From: Callaeas wilsoni
Lineage: Eukaryota; Chordata; Aves; Passeriformes; Callaeidae
Length of the DNA: 64,000 nt
NCBI GenBank assembly: GCA_013398955.1
Contig: VWPU01012116.1
Coordinates: 62,001-126,000 of the forward strand
Direction of reading: 5' to 3'
Numbering within the stretch: position 1 is the stretch's first letter; each line of letters opens with the position of its first letter. The notes beneath the pieces are model-generated. The model was not told the origin of the DNA and did no database searches. It saw only the letters and a list, made by a program, of their open reading frames with translations. The translations under genes were made by a program, and so were the position numbers. Below, in pieces: positions 57,701-64,000 of the stretch.

Positions 57701-60086
57701 TTGAAATGATTGCCAGTTTATTCAAACAATGCCTGAAGTTCTCTGGGCAGAGAGCTGGCATGCTGTGCTTAAAAATTTTATGCATTAGACAAGATGGATT
57801 TCATACTTTTAGATTATACTGTCCCAATTTTTTTTTGCAGTCTTTGTTTTTCCCCTTTTCTGGCAGACTTGTTAAGGTGCATTTCTTGTCAATTAATAGT
57901 ATCTCAGTGCTCTGCAGAGAACTGGTCTGAGGGAATATTAAATGGTGGCATGTAAACAAAATGACCACAGTTCTTGCCATTCTTGCTTAAACTTCTTCAG
58001 TTTAAGTAAAATCCTCACTAAAGATAGCATAAAGTGTGTCTTTAGCCAGTACAGCATCAGTAGTTTCACACAGGACTCACAGTAGATACTCGACAAAAAG
58101 AATCTAATCAGCATAACTGGTTGTTATTAATCAGAGGTGGAAATATGCATTTATCAAAACATCAGAAAATGGCCATTGCATCCCATGATGTTTTAAACAG
58201 GAGGTATTATATGAGATACTATAGGAAAATATGTAGGGAGCCCAAGTATGTAACTATAAACTGTAAATAATGTTTTCTGCTTTTTTTTATCCTTTTATAC
58301 TCTTTTCCTGTCCTTTTTCAGTATAATCTAAGCTATGTGATTATTTGTGATGATTTTCTTTTGCAGGACTCTCTTCTTCTGTTTCTTTGTTTCTACACTT
58401 CTTTTATCCACTTATATCTTTTCCTTCCCTCTTGTGTAATTGTAAGAAGCACCAGTTTTTATGTAATGAAATTTTATGTAGCTATTTTGAGGATATGAAA
58501 TATTTTGAGGATTCTCAAGAAGTTATCAAGATGCCACTTACCTGAAAACAAACTAAAATCTATTTTAGCTATCAGTCTAATGAGAAAACCTTGCAGAGAG
58601 TTTTCCCACTGCTGGAAAGGACTAGCACAAGGATGTCTTATACACAATCAAACTTGGAGTCAGAGATGCCAGGTGAATGCGGTGGGAGTTATTTGATCCA
58701 TAACAGAATTGCTGCTGTTTGCATTGAGAGAACAGGGAAAATCTGTCTACTTCACTTCTGCCTGGTTTGTGTCAAAGAGGAAAACTTAAAGCAAGTGGGA
58801 GTGAAGTCATGTTTCCTCACTAAATTAAATACCACACATAGAAAGCTGGTGCAAGTTCAATGAATTTTTAATGCATGTGGTGGGGGTTGTACATTTTCTG
58901 TGATTGCTTTTTGATGTTATTGCACACTCAGTTTACCACTGAAGGCATTATTTGACCACTGGTGTCAGCATACATGTCTAGCAAAAGTTCAGGCCAGAAC
59001 CACGGCCTTCAGCCAAGATCTTCAATTCTAATTCAGTGGCTGACAGATACAGCTTTGGGTTTTTTAAACAAATCCCTGCCTTGTCTCATCCCTGGTACTA
59101 TTGCCTATCCCTGGGGTCGCTGCTGTGGCAGGATGCTTCCAAACTGGAGTTGACAACCCACCAGTTTTGAGATTAGTGTTGATGAGTCCTTGGATGTCAT
59201 TAGCATATGTTAATTACTCGTTAGTGTACGTACACAGTATGGTGAGCAGACGGCCGTGTGTGCCCATAATATTTGCATATGACTTTCTGAAAATTCCTCG
59301 GTGGCCACAATGGTCAAAGCAGTATCTCATACCTTGAAGGTGGACTGACACTGGGAGAAGACAGCAGTGCTTAAATCCCCACCACAATAAAATCAGAGTG
59401 TTCTGAAAGCTTCAGAGAAATGGCTGACCATAAATGCTTTAATGGCCAAAATCACTCTTGATGATGCATTTAAATGTGGCAGGGGTGGGAGGAACACTTG
59501 AAATGCTTATTTTGAAGTAGTCAAAAAACTCATCATAGAATGCTCAGGGTGCTCCTTTCATCATTTCTTCACACTTTTTCTGCCCCACTTTTGAAATGAC
59601 AGAATGCAGCATTCATTTTTCATAAACTGGGAAAATTGATGTTTTGGATACATGTTAAAATTATGCCTGTGACTACTTCACCTTTTTTTCCTGTTTCTAT
59701 GGCTCTAAATGTGGCTCTGTATTAGTTCCTTCATAATTTTTACTTCTATTTTCTGCTATTATTCATCAATCAAAAATATTAATTGCATTGGTTCATTCCT
59801 CTTCAGCTCTCCAGAAATTTTTCTTTCTCTCCTTATGTGGATATACTTTGATCAAAACACAGGAAATAACTATTTTGCATGCTAGCTGTCAAAATAAAGT
59901 GGCACAAACAGCATCTGCCTGCATCACAGAAGGCACAGTTTCTTTCCAATAGCATTCAAGCCATAGAGAAGAGGTCAATGAGGCATTATAGAACAAATGC
60001 ACTTGTAGATGATTTCAAATGTTAAATTCTTAGTATCATATTTATAGGTATGTGCAGCTGCAGAACTGGGGATTATTACAGAATTG

Positions 60087-60126
60087 GAATTGTAGGATCA
60101 CAGAATGGGTAAAGTTGGAGGCGACG
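60087..60126 (-). mobile_element. Possible CR1 LINE 3' trace, antisense
   Basis: TAGGATCACAGAATGGGTAA followed by AGTTGGAGGCGAC resembles the minus-strand reading of the CR1 3' end (usually AATCACAGAATGGTTAAGGTTGGAAGGGAC-like). The similarity fades after 60126, so this is at most a short fragment. Confidence 0.5.
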
Positions 60127-61616
60127 AATTTTTTTTGACTTTAAGTTGAGCATGATCAGGTGTTCCAAATATTGTGTGCAGGGTCACAGCTTCTAGGCAT
60201 CTCAAGTTTCTCAAAGATGAAGTAAAATTAACAGATACACCTATGCAAATTTGATCCTAGGCTGTTACTATTTTAACATCTGTTAACTGGCAAATGTCTT
60301 CTTCTTAAAACAGTTCCTTCCTGGGAAAGGATTGAGTTAACTTCAGAATTATGTCTCATTGTATTCGGAATTAATGCAGACTCTAGGGAGTATCATCTGA
60401 CAGGATTTCCATCCCCAACACCCTGGGCAAGGAATAGTCCTGAAGATAACAGTACTGGAGGGCTCCAAAAGGCAAAATAAACAGGGAGAAAATAAACATA
60501 TTGGGTCACTAAGTTTTATTGCTTTTCTTATAGCACGTAGTGTTGTGCTGCCACAGGGCTGCTGTACTATTACACTATCATTTATTTTAACCAGTAATGA
60601 TCTTATTTGGGTTTTATAGCTAACATTTTTATATTTGTCAAAGTCAACAGTATCCATGTAGATTAAATGTTGTTTCCCCTGTGTACTGCTCCTAAAGACA
60701 CCAAAATAAACGGAATACTATTGTTATGGGATATTTGTCTTTGCTGGGGAATAATAGCTCTTAACAGGTTTGCAGAAATCCTGTAGAAATATCTGTATTT
60801 GCATATGATCCCAGATTCCAGATTGTATCTTTCTCGGTCAAAAGTGAGATGAAAAATACTAGCGAAACCATTATGACTGAAAAGGTTTAGTCAGACAGAT
60901 TTAGCTTATGGTAGTCTTTGCAAACTATTTATCAGACCAGTGTTTTTCACTGGTGTGTTGTACAGCCAACCATAACTTCTCCTTCTGTGCTAAAGGGATA
61001 ATATTAATATATTAATTCTTGGTTTATCTTTCACAAAGCTGGTAAGAATAGATGCTTGCCCAGTAGTTAAATAGTATTAAATAATAGCGTTAAATAGTAT
61101 TTCACCATTATCGACAAGACCTGAGCTCTTCACATTAACAGAACTAATTATCTAACAGAATTTTCATGTTTGTTCTGTTACGTAAACTGTCAAAAATGCA
61201 AGTGTGTTGTGTATTAAAAACATGTCAAGAATTTGCTTTATCCTCTCTTCATTTTTAATAAATGTGACTTTTTCTTTAAAGAAAATGTTACAGTGTCAAA
61301 AGTCTCCATAAAGTGGGTTGTTTTGTATATACATATGCATTAATTACCTACACTGATTTCTTAAATAATATGAACTGAATACTAATGCAAGAAGGTAATT
61401 TGCATGTGCAACTTAGAATATTTCTACTTAGAGGTGACGAAGCACAAATAGCACAGTTCAGTTGCCCCCATCAAAATGTCTAGGTCATGTTTTACAAAAG
61501 TAGTCTACAAAGCAGGAAGAGACAAAAAATGTACTTATGGTAAAGTATTTGGATTCTACTTCTTGCACTCCAGAATATTGCTTCTAGTAGTGTGAAACAA
61601 TATCTTGGGTATTGGG

Positions 61617-62703
61617 TATATTGGGTTTATGTGACAAGGCTTTGGTAGCAAGGGAACTACAGAGGTGGCTGCCAGAAGCTTCCCCCGTGTCCGGCAGAGC
61701 CAGTGCCAGGCACTTCCAAGACAGACCTGCTGCTGGCCAATGCCAAGCCCATCAGTGTCAGTGGCAGCCCTCCGGGATAATGTATTTAACAAAGGAGGGA
61801 AAAAAACCCTGCACAACAGCAACTGCAGCCAGAGAGAGGAGTAATATGTGAGATACAGCCTACAGACACCAAGGTCAGTGGAGAAGGAGGGGCAGGAGGT
61901 GCTCCAGGCACAGGAGCTGGGATTCCCCTGCAGTGGTGCAGACCGTGGTGAGGCAGCTGTGCCCCTGCAATCCATGAAAGTCCATGGTGGAGCAGAGGTC
62001 CATCTGCAGCCCATGGAAGATCCCACAGTGGAGCAGGTAGATGCCTGAAGGAAGCTGTGGCCCTGTGGGAAGCCTGGACTGGAGTAGGCTCTTGACAGGG
62101 GCCTGTGGCCTCATGGAGAGAGGAACCCATGCTGGAGCAGGTTGGCTGGCAGGACCCGTAAGCCCAGTGGGGACCCATACTGGAGCAGTCTGCTACCGAT
62201 GGACTGAACCCTATGGAAAGTACCCATGCCAGAGCAGTTTGTGAAGGACTGCAGCCTGTGGGATAGACTTACGTAGCATAAATTCATGGAGGGCTATCTC
62301 CTGTGAGAGGGATCCCATGCTGGAGCAGGGAAAGAGTGTGAGGAGTCCTCCCACTGAAGAGGAGGGAGCGGCAGAAACAATGAATGGGCGGCGGCCCCCT
62401 TTCCCCATCCTCCTGCGCTCTGGAGGGAAGGAGGTAGAGGATCAGGAATAAAATTATGCCCAGAAAAGGAGGAGTGAGCAGAAGATATTCTTAAGATTTG
62501 GGTTTACTTCTGATTAGCCTATTCTGATCTGATTGGCAATAAATTCAAATACTCTCCCCAAGCTGAGTCTGCTTTGCCTGTGACAGTAACTGGATCTCTC
62601 CCTGTCCTTATCTCAACTCAGACATCTTTCCTTATATTTTCTGTCCCCTGTCCAGCTGAGGAATGATAGAGCAGACTTGGTGGACACCTAGCTTCACACC
62701 ATA
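61617..62703 (+). mobile_element. Solo LTR, avian ERV (ERVL-like family), sense
   Basis: About 1.09 kb. It starts near TATTGGGTTTATGTGACAAG GCTTTGGTAGCAAGGG (two adjoining pieces) and ends near CTGTCCAGCTGAGGAATGAT ... TGGACACCTAGC. It is related to the LTR at 19461-20519 but lies in the opposite orientation. The middle carries spaced CATGCTGGAGCAG-like units (about 62125-62330), which are typical of this family. AATAAA occurs at 62447-62452 and 62538-62543; the latter fits the family's polyadenylation signal. No internal retroviral genes and no clear target duplication are visible, so it is an old solo LTR. Overlapping open frames on both strands at 61556-62408 come from this non-coding LTR. 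Confidence 0.87.
62538..62543 (+). promoter_or_regulatory. LTR polyadenylation signal AATAAA
   Basis: AATAAA in the context TTGGCAATAAATTC, upstream of the CCCAAGCTGAGTCTGCTTTG block of the sense LTR. It is on the DOK6 sense strand, so premature polyadenylation of DOK6 pre-mRNA is conceivable but unproven. Confidence 0.55.
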
Positions 62704-64000
62704 GCTTAGTTTCTAGGCTCTAGAAAGTAGAAAACAGAGTCTGCACAGTGTGTTTGGTATTACATATGGACATATTTCATAATTGCACATCTATCTCCAC
62801 ATTCCACCTTTTATGCATGACTTTGAGTCCAATTTGCTGCTTTTTATACTGTAACCAGCACTGAGAATTATTTACTATCTTTAACTCTTCAGCACTAGCT
62901 AATTTTATTCTGATATATCAAAGTAATTAATATAAACAAGAACATTTTAATGATAAGAGTAGGCATGGCTTGGTAGCAACCAAATAAAAGTGGTCCGAAA
63001 TAAGTCCCAGGTAGAATCCTCCTTCTTATCAAAACTGAACCTCGGGGAAAAAACTAAGGTATACCTTTTTCCACTGTGTCCTATGATAGACAGGGGTAAA
63101 CCCCGTGGAAATGAAATAGAGGATTATAGTGCTAGTGGACAGTCATTGATGTAGTCCAGACAAAGTCACAGCCCGCTTTCTTGCACTTCCATTAAGCAAA
63201 AAGTGGAAAGCTTCTGGCATGCAGGAGTGGGTTTGTGTCCCTCGTATGCCCCAGTGGTCTTAAGTGTGCTATCACAGAGAGCATCACAGAGACAGTGGCT
63301 GTAGAGGCAGCACAGTCAATGAAAAAAAAAGTATCCTAAGAGGCATAATTACCACCAGTACTGTAGAGTAGTGTGTCCTGTCAGACAAAACAAAGGAAAA
63401 CAGATTTTCATGAGAAAATTTTTGTTTCTGGTATATTATGGACTTAAATGGTTTCTGGTTTAGGCAGAAAAAGAAGTAATCTTGTAATGAAAAAATACTA
63501 TTCACTCATAAAGTGAGTCCCCCTATAAGTTTCCCTATAAGAGGGAAAATTTTTAGGGTATCACATCTCTGCTCAGAAACTAGCAGTGTATTCATCAGAC
63601 TTGCACATAAGATTTTTGTTATAAGGTCTTGAAAAGATTTACAACTTGAAATGCATTAAGATCCTCTCGATAATATTAGAGAACGACTGCTGGATTCCTC
63701 TGAGTGGTGGAGTTCCACCTACCTGGCAGCAAATCATCATCAATCATTTCCACTCCATCTGTGAATGTTTTCCGTCTCAGAATTGCAAAATGTTTCTATA
63801 AATGGCCTTAGTAGGAAAGCTACACTGATAGCATGGAGATCCCTTCATGCATTTAGTTGAAAACACTGAGGATGACTCAAGAAGCATGAGATCTGACCTT
63901 GAACAAATCTTCAGGGCTAAGCTCCATGATCAAGTTACTGAGCCATAGCAGAGGTGTGATAATATTTGAAGTTCCCTGTATTAACTCAGGCCAAATTCAA
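62704..64000 (+). other. DOK6: DOK6 downstream intron, right end of window
   Basis: AT-rich intron. CCCTATAAGTTTCCCTATAA at about 63521 is a tiny local duplication. No gene or recognised repeat. The next DOK6 exon (rest of the PTB domain) must lie beyond the window. Confidence 0.65.

Larger units (their letters stand above)
54296..61616 (+). other. DOK6: DOK6 downstream intron between CR1 and LTR
   Basis: AT-rich intron. TA-rich patches occur at 54572-54602, and a pair of overlapping hairpins at 54707-54764. The part at 55440-55740 has enhancer-like AT motifs next to moderately GC-rich sequence. A short minus-strand CR1 trace is at 60087-60126. Open frames at 57628-57930, 58591-58863 and 60349-60657 have no family resemblance. 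Confidence 0.6.

Noticed and set aside
61556..62408. Cluster of open frames on both strands, up to 156 codons
   Set aside because: They lie in a non-coding solo LTR whose GC-rich short repeats keep frames open by chance.

Overview
The window looks like bird genomic DNA. It is AT-rich and intron-dominated, and it carries CR1 (chicken repeat 1) LINE fragments with the ATTCTATG-type 3' end plus solo LTRs of avian endogenous retrovirus families. No prokaryotic-style gene layout, CRISPR array, tRNA or rRNA is visible. Most open frames are chance frames in introns or frames inside repeats.

The only protein-coding gene I can support is an interior part of DOK6 (docking protein 6) on the + strand. 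Three coding exons with canonical splice sites lie at 7227-7341, 36272-36391 and 45932-46121. Their phases join without a break (phase 0 start; splits 1/2, 1/2, 2/1). Together they encode the C-terminal half of the PH domain, its closing helix, the PH-PTB linker and the first part of the IRS-type PTB domain. From memory of the mammalian protein they correspond to about residues 59-200 of about 331. The first and last exons, promoter and 3' UTR are outside the window. The introns are about 28.9 kb and 9.5 kb, with partial introns on both sides.

Layout: 1-7226 is upstream intron with an old CR1 fragment (about 4.9-5.6 kb). 7342-36271 is a large intron whose first 13.5 kb is repeat-rich: CR1 pieces at 8.1, 9.2-11.1, 16.4 and 18.2 kb, a minus-strand solo LTR at 19.5-20.5 kb, and a long TTTC/TTCC polypyrimidine array at 20.6-20.9 kb. 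From about 20.9 to 48.7 kb I recognise no interspersed repeat; this stretch contains exons B and C. After exon C the downstream intron carries a solo LTR with a perfect 5-bp target duplication (48.8-49.3 kb), a CR1 3' end (53.9-54.3 kb), a short minus-strand CR1 trace (60.1 kb) and a plus-strand solo LTR (61.6-62.7 kb). That last LTR is an inverted relative of the one at 19.5 kb.

I found no convincing undescribed system. The most checkable oddities are a 16-bp hairpin at 30181-30216, two mutually exclusive AT hairpins at 54707-54764, a perfect 30-bp tandem duplication at 47341-47400, palindromic filler DNA inside a CR1 near 10.25 kb, and several homeodomain-motif-rich intronic stretches that could be conserved enhancers. 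CR1, LTR-family and DOK6 assignments rest on recall of those sequences, not on a search.
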